A stretch of DNA of 64,000 nucleotides from assembly GCF_004364125.1 (NCBI RefSeq), contig NZ_SNZV01000013.1:1-64000 (forward strand), in the 5' to 3' direction. The notes under the pieces are model-generated. The model did not search any database. It was not told the origin of the DNA and saw only the letters and a program-made list of their open reading frames with translations. Position numbers and translations under genes: made by a program. Positions 19,901-27,908 of this stretch are shown one piece after another. The DNA is from Sphingobacterium paludis. Lineage in GTDB: Bacteria; Bacteroidota; Bacteroidia; Sphingobacteriales; Sphingobacteriaceae. Numbering within the stretch: position 1 is the stretch's first letter; the number at the start of each line of letters is the position of its first letter.

Positions 19901-20156
19901 GCTGTGCAAGGATAGCAAATTTTCCGTCGACATCTGTTGATACGGCGTTGCTGCTGTTCTTTACCGAGATGGTCGCGCCGATGATCGGTTGGCCGGTCTC
20001 ATCTACGATACTACCGGTGACCGATTGTTGGGTTACGGGAACCTGCCAACGGTATGCTGGCAAAATGCTTGCTTTCGCCTCTTGGCCCATTATAAAAAGG
20101 GGAAAGAGGAAAAGACAGGACACCTTCGAGAGTTCAGATAAGGTCTCTTTTTTCAT
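16908..20156 (-). CDS. SusC/RagA family TonB-linked outer membrane transporter
   Basis: This 1082-residue TonB-dependent channel has a signal region (about 1-30), a carboxypeptidase-D-like beta sandwich (about 45-115, GSIVDETGQPIIGATISV), a plug domain (about 125-240, with EEVVVVGYGTQRK and the AAVYGTRAGNGVVVVTTKKG end) and a C-terminal barrel. No N-terminal signalling (STN) extension is present, so it probably does not signal through an anti-sigma factor. It imports oligosaccharides with SusD. The regulator is likely the divergent ROK protein. Confidence 0.95.
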   Translation of the reverse strand: MKKETLSELSKVSCLFLFPLFIMGQEAKASILPAYRWQVPVTQQSVTGSIVDETGQPIIGATISVKNSSNAVSTDVDGKFAILAQPGDVLVIKYMGYIAQELTLANQSNLAITLQPDQSSLEEVVVVGYGTQRKANITGAISNIKADDLVRVSPSNLSNTLAGRAPGVNVTNTSGMAGASSRLRIRGSFAEPLYVIDGIVRDKAAFDVLEANEVDQMSFLKDAATAAVYGTRAGNGVVVVTTKKGVSQAPVFNVQSNYTFNSPTQTLLADLTTATDELIYQNRVAEFQGLPIPNGEDEFAYFANRSYNANDWIWRNPFSHRQSVSVNGGGDRITYFALVNYRGENGSYQSLDHEKFNIRSNVSAKISDAFSIDLNIAANQTNSNRFFWPFSTSSNDDDFDVSDFYRVTFNWPKMYPFYLNEDGSPSSSKTPFPVQTPMGSWQAWNVIDQVLGDRYIDRKVRQVNPILSLNLKLDKLVPGLSTRVVGSYLAEDYLRKRYMSFQKNYTFQSLDPSGNRFIPAPPDENRINIFTFSQPQPFVDYVSQRKWEYQLNWFLNYARAFGRHNIDAMLSLEQWEFGLTNINSLAENPITALDQMFVYPTDRTFRYTNAFENINARQAAIGRVNYNFADRYIAEFSFRYDGAVLFPEEKRWGFFPSMSAAWRLSEEGFFSGIKKTVNDLKIRASYGTTGNYLDENADPISQFTYAEKYNTTTGSIFGDRYYNGLAYGNTPNPLVTWTRSQSYNGGIDFAFLQHKLSGSVDAFLRQETDILASRTIRLPDTYGRTLAKENYAARSYRGGEITLNWNDNLGQVAYGVSANIGYAIDRWDIYDEEPAYGPNGNMHFRSRIGRPHNRLTGLRAVDLVRTQAQLDELLAAGFTTYGRAPYLGMILFDDIRGANFSDGGDGKIDENDEDLLSTNNSPRYNYGFALNAAWKNFSISALFQGVLKYDRMISNQEGGGVRQHGGTFRPYYPLWTDDVWTTDNTDAKYPRPVGSNWAESGSMPSTFWIRNGAYMRLRDLNITYSLPTDWVNTIKLKSVSLFFNGSNLFVLSPMTEFQDPEQLNYDSYPVMKTFTLGLDVKF

Positions 20157-20712
20157 TTCTTAGTTAGTTTTTTCATGGTTAATGAGCCCTCCATGTATAT
20201 CATGGCTCGCTGTGTAGCTCCATGTACATGTCGGTTTCATAAATGTTTTTTGGTATAGGCGGCTTTGCTGAGGGTAGGAAAGTCCATCCATATCGTGTTA
20301 GTAGTTACTTGTCTTGTTTGATTAAAGACGTGCGTATTTGTTGGTTTAGAGAAAAGAATGTGACATAGCTTTTCGAAGCAAAGCTTAGGGAGGGGAGCGG
20401 TCTCGTAAGTTCATTTCAATAGTATGGAATGTATTCATGTTTGGTTGACTTGCATGCTTATATAAGTGCGGAAGCTAAGAGCTCCAGTACGTTAGTTAGG
20501 TAGATTTTTCACATATCACGTCTATTCGAAAGTTAGATTCTTTCAGAATAGATCAACCGGATATTCCTTAAAGCTAATTATAAATTGTTATAAATAAGAG
20601 ATCTTTTTTAAAAATTTTATTAAACTATCTATGAAATATAAAATATTTGGTGTTTCTACAACTCGATTATTTTAGCTAACTTGAACCATTTACCCACTAT
20701 GAATCAATTAAA
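20157..20712. promoter_or_regulatory. Divergent regulatory region between susC and the ROK gene
   Basis: A 556-bp AT-rich region with no gene lies between the two divergent transcription units. It must hold both promoters and probably the ROK operator. On the plus strand TTTG at 20646, an 18-base spacer and TATTTTAG at 20668-20675 make a near-consensus promoter for the ROK gene. I could not identify a convincing susC promoter or a clear operator palindrome by eye. Confidence 0.45.
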
Positions 20713-21939
20713 ATGGGGACGATAGATAAGCTGCGGTTGAAGGCGGACACGGTTTCCGCAAAAGATCGTAAAATATATAATCTGAAATTGCGGATCCTAA
20801 AAACCATTTTCGAGCACCGCACGCTATCGGTAAGCGATATCGCTAGCCGCGTGCACCTAAGTCTACCTACGTTGAACAATATGTTAACGGAACTGTTGAA
20901 CGAAGGGCTGATAGAACACCGAGAGAAAGGGGAGTCGCTCGGTGGAAGGAAACCAAACTTATACCAGCTCTGTGACGGGGTATTTACCATTCTTTGTTTA
21001 GAAATAGAACGTTTTGCGGTTCGCCTGGTTGCTTTAGACAATAATAATGAGCTCGTCTATGAGGCTAAGTCTTACTCACTATCGCTAAGCAAAGAGGCTT
21101 CGGATGTTAGCGAATTGGTCGCGATCATCACGCGATTTGTCGAGGAGCATCACGTAGATTGGAACATGATCAGTGGCATCGGGGTCTTGATGCCCGGCCT
21201 TGTGGATTCTGCGCGAGGGCAAAACCAGACATTTTTCGTAGCTCCCGGTTTCAACCTACAAGCCCATTTGGAAAGTCTTTTTAACAAACAGGTCTTTCTG
21301 TTGAATGATGTCAAAGCAGCCGCCCTGAGCGAACTGAATTTTGGAGCGGCTCGCGGCCTAAAGAATGTATTGATTATCCAGATGGATTGGGGCATAGGTT
21401 TAGGTATCCTGATTAATGGGGAGGTGTATATGGGGCATGAAGGCTTCTCGGGCGAAGTGGGGCATATGGTTTTCGTGGAAGACGGGCAGCTTTGCTATTG
21501 TGGCAAAAGGGGCTGTCTGGAAACGGTAGCTTCCGGTGTTGCATTGGTCAATAGAGCCCGTGAAGATATCCATCAACAAATGCCTACTTTGTTGAGCGAA
21601 CGCTACCATGTCGAGACGCTGCTGCCGCAGGATATTATCGAAGCGGCACATGCAGGCGACCAATATGCCATCGACTTAATATACAACCTGGGGAAAAATT
21701 TAGGTAAAGCCATGTCTTATCTTATCCAGTTGTTTAATCCAGAACTTATTGTGATGAGTGGCAAATTTGCCGATGCAGGCTCGCTGATCACCTTACCAAT
21801 TCAACAGGGCATTCAAACCTATGCGATGAATGCGTTGAAAAATAGCTGTCGGCTTGAGGTTTCTACGCTGGGGGCAAATGGGTCGATAAAAGGAATTGTA
21901 TTGTATTCGATAAACCGATACTTCGATACGCTATTTTGA
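20713..21939 (+). CDS. ROK family transcriptional regulator (NagC/XylR type)
   Basis: This 408-residue protein has an N-terminal winged helix-turn-helix (about 27-80, LSVSDIASRVHLSLPTLNNML) and a ROK sugar-binding domain. The zinc site is complete: H251 in SGEVGH and C261/C263/C268 in CYCGKRGC. The Asp of the sugar-kinase active site is retained (D199 in LNDVKAAAL), but the phosphate-binding DxGxT motif is replaced by LEIERFAV, so it is a regulator and not a kinase. It is divergent from susC and is the likely sugar-responsive controller of that locus. Confidence 0.92.
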   Translation: MGTIDKLRLKADTVSAKDRKIYNLKLRILKTIFEHRTLSVSDIASRVHLSLPTLNNMLTELLNEGLIEHREKGESLGGRKPNLYQLCDGVFTILCLEIERFAVRLVALDNNNELVYEAKSYSLSLSKEASDVSELVAIITRFVEEHHVDWNMISGIGVLMPGLVDSARGQNQTFFVAPGFNLQAHLESLFNKQVFLLNDVKAAALSELNFGAARGLKNVLIIQMDWGIGLGILINGEVYMGHEGFSGEVGHMVFVEDGQLCYCGKRGCLETVASGVALVNRAREDIHQQMPTLLSERYHVETLLPQDIIEAAHAGDQYAIDLIYNLGKNLGKAMSYLIQLFNPELIVMSGKFADAGSLITLPIQQGIQTYAMNALKNSCRLEVSTLGANGSIKGIVLYSINRYFDTLF

Positions 21940-21968
21940 TCCTATACATGGTGGGCACTACATAAATT

Positions 21969-22010
21969 AAGGGCGTCTCCCACTTGATATCAAGCAAGGG
22001 AGACAGCCCT
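21969..22010 (+). terminator. Hairpin downstream of the ROK gene
   Basis: An imperfect stem pairs AGGGCGTCTCCC with GGGAGACAGCCCT around a loop of about 16 bases, about 30 bp after the ROK stop. It lacks a T run, so termination is only inferred. The rest of 21940-22261 holds no gene that I can support. Confidence 0.4.
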
Positions 22011-22261
22011 AACCACCATGAATAAAACATTAAAAAAACAAATATTGTATATGTAATTGCATTAACTAACTGATGTGTCGAAATTAATCGATCGATAATT
22101 ATTTTTTATAAAAATAGGTTTTGCGTATTAATTTTCGGTAAAAATTAGATTAGAATTAAATTAGAATTGCAAATGGCCGTCGAGAGGTATAGGTATTTTC
22201 GTTGCTAATGCGGTGCGAACCGCGATACGAGGGCTAACAAATATAGGTTTGAAGTCGTCTG

Positions 22262-22858
22262 TTAAGCGGAGTTTTTATGATTCACTTTCCCGTTCGCATG
22301 CTGTTTCGCTTGTCTGGCTTCGCGAAGTACCTGCATGATATGTTTTGCCAGCGCGTTTTGGAAATTAGCGGTTTTATTTTGATGTGCTGCGCTCGAAATA
22401 GAGGTTCCCAGATCTAACAGATGGATAGGACAAAGGCGTACGTTGGTTGCTTCGGGTTTGTCGTATGACTGCGTAGGACGGATGAAGTTAAATGGAACCC
22501 TGCTATCACGAGAAGGGTTGATCGGAAATACGTTATGACATTCTTTCGAAGACACATCAGCTTTGTCGCTGCCTGCTGTATGTTGATCAAAATGACAGTT
22601 TACTGTTTTTCCTACGATGGATACAGCCCAAATGAAAAAGGTTTCTTTTTGCTGAAAAAAGGCATCTAGATTTTTCCATATGGCACATAGCGCATCTCTA
22701 AACAGCGCTTTCGCCAGCTGCTCTGAACCCACGCAATGGTGTATCAAGTTATAAATACCTGCTCCGTACTGTTCGTAGAGCAGTTCGAACGCCTTCCGGT
22801 CTCGAGCGGTAAGTAACTTGCAAAATTCGCTACTCAGCGTTTGGTTAAATGTTCCCAT
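22262..22858 (-). CDS. Sigma-region-2-like protein lacking region 4
   Basis: This is a 198-residue protein. Residues about 20-95 follow the ECF sigma region 2 pattern closely: FELLYEQYGAGIYNLI, then a helix ending ALCAIWKNLDAF, then FFIWAVSIVGKTVNCHFD. The remaining 100 residues show no sigma region 4 helix-turn-helix; they are polar and end with a Lys/His-rich tail. It therefore may bind RNA polymerase core without recognising a -35 element, or may be a decayed ECF factor. No anti-sigma gene adjoins it. Confidence 0.6.
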   Translation of the reverse strand: MGTFNQTLSSEFCKLLTARDRKAFELLYEQYGAGIYNLIHHCVGSEQLAKALFRDALCAIWKNLDAFFQQKETFFIWAVSIVGKTVNCHFDQHTAGSDKADVSSKECHNVFPINPSRDSRVPFNFIRPTQSYDKPEATNVRLCPIHLLDLGTSISSAAHQNKTANFQNALAKHIMQVLREARQAKQHANGKVNHKNSA

Positions 22859-23005
22859 CTCTATTACCTATTCTTCACCAGAGGTTGTTCCAAATGAAGT
22901 AGTCTACCAATGAACCACTGGTATTCTAAAAGGTTTTGTAACAAAATTTAATACATGGCGCTTCCGTAGCTGATCCTACCTACAATGGATGTATGATAAA
23001 AGATT

Positions 23006-23040
23006 ATGGCCGTCTCGCAATTACACGCGGAGACGGCCAT
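23006..23040 (-). terminator. Hairpin downstream of the ATP-grasp operon
   Basis: ATGGCCGTCTC at 23006-23016 pairs perfectly with GAGACGGCCAT at 23030-23040. It lies about 30 bp past the stop of the last operon gene on the minus strand. The following bases are only mildly T-rich. Confidence 0.5.
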
Positions 23041-23070
23041 GAGATGTTGTAGTACGCGAGATAGTTTACC

Positions 23071-24084
23071 CTACCTATCCTGCTGCTTTGTTTCGAGCAA
23101 TTTTTGTTCAATCGCTTCCAGCAAGACGGTTGCATAGTCGCGATCGTTAAGCTTACCCGCATGGCCCAATGCACCCGGACTAAACACATTGATCTCCATA
23201 ATTTTATCACCCACGATATCCAGGCCAACGAAATACATGCCGTCGTCATGCAATTTTTTGGATACCTTCTCCACCGTTTGAAGAAGCTTCTCATCGATTA
23301 CAGCCGCCTGTGCTGTTCCTCCCTGGTGTATATTGCTCCGGATGTCTCCTTTTTGTTGTACGCGGTTCACACTGGCATACTTACCGTCGACGACAAGGGG
23401 CTTGCCATCAACGAGGAAAAAGCGTATATCGCCCTTGGTTGCGGCTGGCAGATACTCCTGTGCAAGCAAATAACCATCGCGGGCAATCACCTCAACGGTT
23501 TGTTTGAGGTTGTGGCGCTCGTCTTTTTTTAGCAGAAATACGTTTTTACCGCCGGAGCCTTTTAACGGTTTCAGGATGATCTGATCTTTCTGTCGATCTA
23601 AAAATTGGATAACGTCCTCATAGCTTCGCGTGATGACGGTTTCCGGGCGTATCTCTTTCGGGAATCGTTCCAAATACAGCTTGTCCGAAGCTTCCAACAA
23701 TTTATCGGGGTCATTGATCACCCAGGTGCCCTGACGTTTGATTAGCTGGGCAAACTGCAAGGCGGTGGCCGATGCCCAAGGTCTACTGATCATATCCAGT
23801 ACAGGATCAAATCGAATCCATAGAAGATCCATTTGCTTGGAGTCCACAAAAACTTTCTCCTTATCTCTTAGTGCGGCGAGCAAGGCTTCCTCGTCGGCAA
23901 TCTCTTCGCTAGGTTCGATGATGCGGCAGTGCGCACCCACGCTCTGTTCGCCGTGATACGAAAAATCCGCTAGTCCGATGTAAAGGATTTTGTGGCCGCG
24001 TTTATGGGCTTTAAAGGCCAAGAGCGTGGTCGTGAATACAACCTCTTCTTTATGGGTTTGGTTGATTAAAAATGCAATGTTCAT
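23071..24084 (-). CDS. ATP-grasp ligase, glutathione synthetase-like
   Basis: This 337-residue protein resembles bacterial GshB in order and length: an N-terminal Rossmann-like part, VINDPDKLLEASDKLY before the ATP-grasp fold, the ATP-binding lysine region IILKPLKGSGGKNVF, and the metal/ATP-binding end FVGLDIVGDKIMEINVFSPG. ATP-grasp enzymes join a carboxylate to an amine or thiol through an acyl-phosphate. No gamma-glutamylcysteine ligase is nearby, so true glutathione synthesis is doubtful. It is last in a tight operon with a DUF1704 protein (6-bp gap) and an N-formylglutamate amidohydrolase-like gene. Confidence 0.85.
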   Translation of the reverse strand: MNIAFLINQTHKEEVVFTTTLLAFKAHKRGHKILYIGLADFSYHGEQSVGAHCRIIEPSEEIADEEALLAALRDKEKVFVDSKQMDLLWIRFDPVLDMISRPWASATALQFAQLIKRQGTWVINDPDKLLEASDKLYLERFPKEIRPETVITRSYEDVIQFLDRQKDQIILKPLKGSGGKNVFLLKKDERHNLKQTVEVIARDGYLLAQEYLPAATKGDIRFFLVDGKPLVVDGKYASVNRVQQKGDIRSNIHQGGTAQAAVIDEKLLQTVEKVSKKLHDDGMYFVGLDIVGDKIMEINVFSPGALGHAGKLNDRDYATVLLEAIEQKLLETKQQDR

Positions 24085-24090
24085 ATATAC

Positions 24091-25938
24091 TTATTCGTAA
24101 TTTATCATTTTAAAAATACTCGCGAAGTGATGCACCTCTTTGATCTTACTGACGTAAGGGTCTAGCAGGTAGCGAGGCTTTAATAGCGGCTGCTTTAAGA
24201 TGCCCCGCTGCATTAAATCAGCGATGATCGGCAGATAGTCTTCGCGTATCTTTCCGATAGTCAGGATATCGATATCCTTTCCGGCTTGTATATAATGGAT
24301 GAGTTCGGTAAAGCCTTGCAAGTAAAGAGCATCTTTTGTTAGCCCACCCGATCGATACACGCGCATCGTCATCGTGAATGCCGTTTCTTGATCAAAGCGA
24401 TACTCCTCATGAAGCATATCAAAGGTCTCGACAAAGCTATGTCCCATCAACATATGTTGCACTGCCAATACCCGCCCCGCGAGAATACGTAGGCGGTCGT
24501 TAGTCAATCCGTCCACCAAGTATTCGGCCAGCACAGCCAAGCCCTCTTGCAATTGCTCGTAGCCCGGCACCCCCTGCCTGAAGAGGCTGAAGGTTTGCTC
24601 TTTCCCGTTGAAGTAGGTGATGATATGTGTTCCTACCTCATGCTGGATGAGCGCCGTGGCTCTTCGGCGACTTATTTTATATTGTTTGCTGATATTCAAC
24701 ACGCCATGGTTCACCATCACCCCCGAGATGTCTTCCCGAATGCGTACACTCGTACTAAACGTAGGGGCCTGTTGTTGAAGAAAGGATATTTCTTCCTTGG
24801 CCAGCTGTGCAAACTGCTTGGCATCCAGGTAATCATCTTCGTGCAGTTCGGGCTGCGGGATACTATCAATCGCAATCAACAACGCTTTTGCCAGCTCGTA
24901 CAGATTGTCGCTCACATTTCCGAAAACCATCAAACTACCGTACTTAAAATCCGGCGTACCGCGGGAGCCCAGCATCGTCATCATATCATCCAGCTCTCGT
25001 CGCTTATCCCGAAATAGGTAGGCGATAGTCGGATCGTAAATATCTTCAATGCGTAAGTTGTACAGGTTGCGTTTCACCACATCCGGATCGATAGGCATCG
25101 GACGGTAATGAAATACGGGAGCCTGTCGGAATTTATCTTTTTTAAATTGCAACCAAGCGTCGTGTGCATTGATAGGCGTTGTCAATAGCAAAAAATCAAA
25201 TCGCTGGCTTTCTTTTGCCAACACGGCATCTATCTCGTAAATCTCTTCGTTCAAGCGTTCATGAACTTTCATTTTAAAGTCTGCGGCACGCACATTGGTG
25301 TGTACCCGAACGAACTCGAAGAATAGTCGCGAAAGGCTTTTGGCTAAGCTTTCCCGCATATTGCGCAGAATCAATGGTAAGTGTTTACCTTCGCGGTCTT
25401 CATAACGTTTACGGATAGAAAGACCTAGGGAAAGCACCAGATTATCTTTTGCATCTTGAGCGTCGGCCAGGGGGGGCGTTTCTGGAGGAGTTGGTAGTTT
25501 CGTTCCTCTTTTCAACTCGACAAATAGCTCTGGAGATTCCGTACGAATGTTTTTCGTTAAGTACTCTGCCAGCCCCAACGCATTCTTCTGCGATAGGTGT
25601 ATGGCTACGTCAGATGCCTGATCCTCATCCTCGGCGTTCCAAACCTCCACCAACAAGCAGGTGCCGAATTCTTCGGCTAAGGCTTTTGCCGTTTTGGTTA
25701 TCCAACTATTAATCTCTTGATTTGATTTGTCAGGGGCATAGATTACGCTGGCTAACTCCGACTTGGCCAGTTCCGCCAGTAACCTGTCTTTTCCATCCAT
25801 CGGTATTCTATAGATGAATAGGTAGGGCACTATCTTGTTAAAGACAATTTTCCCGGTGTTTGGTATCTGTTTGTGTATAGGGGTTTTGTCTTTAATAGCG
25901 CGCAATATCTGCGGTAATACTTTATCTAGTGCTTCCAT
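24091..25938 (-). CDS. DUF1704 QEGLA-motif protein, putative metallopeptidase
   Basis: This 615-residue protein is usually annotated as flavohemoglobin expression-modulating QEGLA motif protein (DUF1704). It has a zinc-peptidase-like HEVGTH at 433-438 and the family signature QEGLA at 464-468, whose Glu465 could complete the metal site. The eukaryotic MATCAP tyrosine carboxypeptidases belong to the same family, so peptidase activity is plausible. It overlaps the upstream amidohydrolase gene by 17 bp and sits 6 bp before the ATP-grasp gene. The substrate is unknown. Confidence 0.88.
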   Translation of the reverse strand: MEALDKVLPQILRAIKDKTPIHKQIPNTGKIVFNKIVPYLFIYRIPMDGKDRLLAELAKSELASVIYAPDKSNQEINSWITKTAKALAEEFGTCLLVEVWNAEDEDQASDVAIHLSQKNALGLAEYLTKNIRTESPELFVELKRGTKLPTPPETPPLADAQDAKDNLVLSLGLSIRKRYEDREGKHLPLILRNMRESLAKSLSRLFFEFVRVHTNVRAADFKMKVHERLNEEIYEIDAVLAKESQRFDFLLLTTPINAHDAWLQFKKDKFRQAPVFHYRPMPIDPDVVKRNLYNLRIEDIYDPTIAYLFRDKRRELDDMMTMLGSRGTPDFKYGSLMVFGNVSDNLYELAKALLIAIDSIPQPELHEDDYLDAKQFAQLAKEEISFLQQQAPTFSTSVRIREDISGVMVNHGVLNISKQYKISRRRATALIQHEVGTHIITYFNGKEQTFSLFRQGVPGYEQLQEGLAVLAEYLVDGLTNDRLRILAGRVLAVQHMLMGHSFVETFDMLHEEYRFDQETAFTMTMRVYRSGGLTKDALYLQGFTELIHYIQAGKDIDILTIGKIREDYLPIIADLMQRGILKQPLLKPRYLLDPYVSKIKEVHHFASIFKMINYE

Positions 25939-26710
25939 ACCCGGGCATATTTTGCAGGTCCTTTAGCACGTGCAGAAGAAGCTGCTTGTAAGCCTGAATG
26001 ACAGGCATAAACGGAACGCCTGTCCACTCATCCATAAAATCTTTCCTGAACTCAATGGAGAGTACACAACCCTTATCACCAAACTTTCCAAGGATGTGCT
26101 GCGCCAAATTACCGCCTTTGAATTTTACATTTTCCCTAATATCAATCGCCTGGTCGATGATTTGTTGGTTGTTGACACTTTTCAACACACGATCAATCAT
26201 CGGGCGCCAGCGTTCCTGGTTATAATGGGTACCCAGGTTGATCTGTGGATTTGCCGCCGTGTCGACTACCTCCTCTGGATTCATTCGTCTGGCGTTGTAG
26301 CTATGCAGGTCGAAGACAATAAAGTAGCCATGCTGCGCTATGGTGTCTTCGATCCAAGCATCAATTTGCCTGTACATGCTGCTGTGGTCTTCCTGTAGCG
26401 TGGCCAATAATGTTGCTGGTGGTTGCTCCCGCCATACTTCCAGTCCCCAAGCCAATGCTGGGGTGAGGTAAATCGCTTCGTCCATCTTCCTATTGATGTC
26501 TAATTGAAATCGGGATGTGCGCACGATAAATTGATTGACGGGGAGTTCTGCCATACTGCCGGTATACGGGTCTTCTTCACGCAGCTGTTGCGTATCTTCC
26601 AATTGATAATAGGGAAGTAGTGCAGGGTCAATATGATGACCATCATGGATAGCAAAAGCCCAAAACGGGCTGTCGGATTTTTTTATGTTATACTGAAAAA
26701 GTTTTGGCAT
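25922..26710 (-). CDS. N-formylglutamate amidohydrolase family protein
   Basis: This is a 262-residue protein starting MPKLFQYNIKKSDSPF; the frame extends 50 codons upstream but crosses a perfect palindrome and loses family likeness. Family landmarks include AIHDGHHIDPALLP, VFDLHSYNARR and the DINRKMDEAIY segment, with His and Asp/Glu residues suitable for zinc. Known members hydrolyse N-formylglutamate, the last step of one histidine-degradation route, but no hut genes are present. The operon context with ATP-grasp and DUF1704 points to another amide substrate. Confidence 0.85.
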   Translation of the reverse strand: MPKLFQYNIKKSDSPFWAFAIHDGHHIDPALLPYYQLEDTQQLREEDPYTGSMAELPVNQFIVRTSRFQLDINRKMDEAIYLTPALAWGLEVWREQPPATLLATLQEDHSSMYRQIDAWIEDTIAQHGYFIVFDLHSYNARRMNPEEVVDTAANPQINLGTHYNQERWRPMIDRVLKSVNNQQIIDQAIDIRENVKFKGGNLAQHILGKFGDKGCVLSIEFRKDFMDEWTGVPFMPVIQAYKQLLLHVLKDLQNMPGYGSTR

Positions 26711-26819
26711 AAAGTATGAGATTGCTTTCAGTATGTATAACGTGAGAGCAGGTAAATAGTTTGCAAGCACCGCGTGCAGCTTGCGCTCTGCGCGTGTTTC
26801 CAGCCACTTCGTTGACCGC

Positions 26820-26862
26820 GCATGGAAAGGCCTATTGCGTTTAGCAATAGGCCTTTCCATGC
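26820..26862. repeat. Perfect 19-bp inverted repeat with a 5-base loop
   Basis: GCATGGAAAGGCCTATTGC at 26820-26838 is followed by a five-base loop and its exact complement at 26844-26862. It lies between the FMN reductase stop (26890) and the amidohydrolase start (26710), both on the minus strand. It has no T run, so it may be a terminator without a U tract, an mRNA-stability hairpin, or an operator. Confidence 0.8.
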
Positions 26863-26889
26863 TGCTTATTTGAACCGGGCTAGATACGC

Positions 26890-27441
26890 TTAATGCTTCT
26901 CTAGAAAGGTGGCGTAGGCGGTCAATACATCTTTTAAAAACGTTGCACTGTCGTCCTTTGTTAGTTTTCCCTCCTCGTCGAAAAGGTTTTGCACATTGGC
27001 GATGTACACCTCCGGTTGCTGCAGCGTAGGCATGTTCAAAAACACGAGCGACTGGCGGAGGTGGTGGTTGGCGCCGAAACCACTCACGTTGCTGATGGAT
27101 GAAGAGACCACAAGGGCGGGCTTACCATCCCAACAGCTTTGTCCATAGGGGCGCGAGGCCACATCAAGCGCATTTTTAAGCACGCCGGGTACAGACCGGT
27201 TGTATTCTGGTGTAATGAATATAACGCCGTCCAAAGACTTGATTTTTTCCCGGAAAGGCCCGTAGCTCGCTGGGCTTCCATCTTCATCAAAATCTTGGTT
27301 GTAATGCTCCAAATGACCGATTTCAATAAGCTCCATGCTATTGCCTTCAGGAGCATTTTCTATAAAAAAATGAGCGATTTTTTTGCTGAACGATCCGCGC
27401 CGTAACGATCCGACGAGGATGCCTATTTTTTTGTCTGCCAT
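26890..27441 (-). CDS. NADPH-dependent FMN reductase
   Basis: This 183-residue flavodoxin-like reductase transfers electrons from NAD(P)H through FMN to quinones, azo compounds or metals. It shows the phosphate-binding loop GSLRRGSFSKKI near the N-terminus and the FMN-contact segment TPEYNRSVPGVLKNALD. The frame extends 64 codons upstream, but MADKKIGILVGS is the natural start for this fold and length. It appears to be a single-gene unit followed by the 19-bp palindrome. Confidence 0.9.
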   Translation of the reverse strand: MADKKIGILVGSLRRGSFSKKIAHFFIENAPEGNSMELIEIGHLEHYNQDFDEDGSPASYGPFREKIKSLDGVIFITPEYNRSVPGVLKNALDVASRPYGQSCWDGKPALVVSSSISNVSGFGANHHLRQSLVFLNMPTLQQPEVYIANVQNLFDEEGKLTKDDSATFLKDVLTAYATFLEKH

Positions 27442-27506
27442 ACTATTTCGTTTTGTTGTTAGTAAGAAAACAACGGTAGACAGATTAAGTTCTTTCCTTA
27501 TTCCTA

Positions 27507-27543
27507 ATAAAAAGAGGAGCAACATGTGGCTGCTCCTCTTTTT
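27507..27543 (-). terminator. Strong terminator after the DUF4342 gene
   Basis: AAAGAGGAGCA (27511-27521) pairs with TGCTCCTCTTT (27531-27541). On the minus strand the stem is followed by TTTTTATT, 13 bp past the DUF4342 stop. T runs on both sides suggest it may also act on the plus strand. Confidence 0.8.
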
Positions 27544-27553
27544 CGCATCGGAC

Positions 27554-27856
27554 TTACTTAACTTCAATAATCGTTCGCTCATGATTATTTTCACCATCCG
27601 GTGGGGGAGGTGTATCGTCTTTCTTTTTCTCAACGGTGATTTTGCACTCGGTCAGTAGCGCCGCTAAGGCACCTACAGCAGCAAATATGGGCGCGAAAAC
27701 AACGCCAACAACACCTATGGTAACGGGAAAACTCATGATTTCTTTTCCAGATTTATCGGAAATACTGATTTTGGTAACATTCCCTTCCGCAATAATCTCC
27801 TTGATTTTCTTCAGAAGGTTCTCGCCATTTACGAAAAAAGTTTCTTTGATTGACAT
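27554..27856 (-). CDS. DUF4342 family small membrane protein
   Basis: This 100-residue protein has the DUF4342 pattern: a helical N-terminus with GENLLKKIKEIIAEGNVTKI, a strand pair SDKSGKEIMSFPVTIG, then one long hydrophobic segment (about 47-68, VGVVFAPIFAAVGALAALL) and a charged, Pro-rich tail. The family is found beside stress and envelope genes, but its role is unknown. It lies 52 bp downstream of the DUF4407 gene on the same strand. Confidence 0.85.
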   Translation of the reverse strand: MSIKETFFVNGENLLKKIKEIIAEGNVTKISISDKSGKEIMSFPVTIGVVGVVFAPIFAAVGALAALLTECKITVEKKKDDTPPPPDGENNHERTIIEVK

Positions 27857-27908
27857 AGTATTTTATTTTTAAGGGTTTAATAATACAACAATTTGATGCC
27901 GTGCTTGT

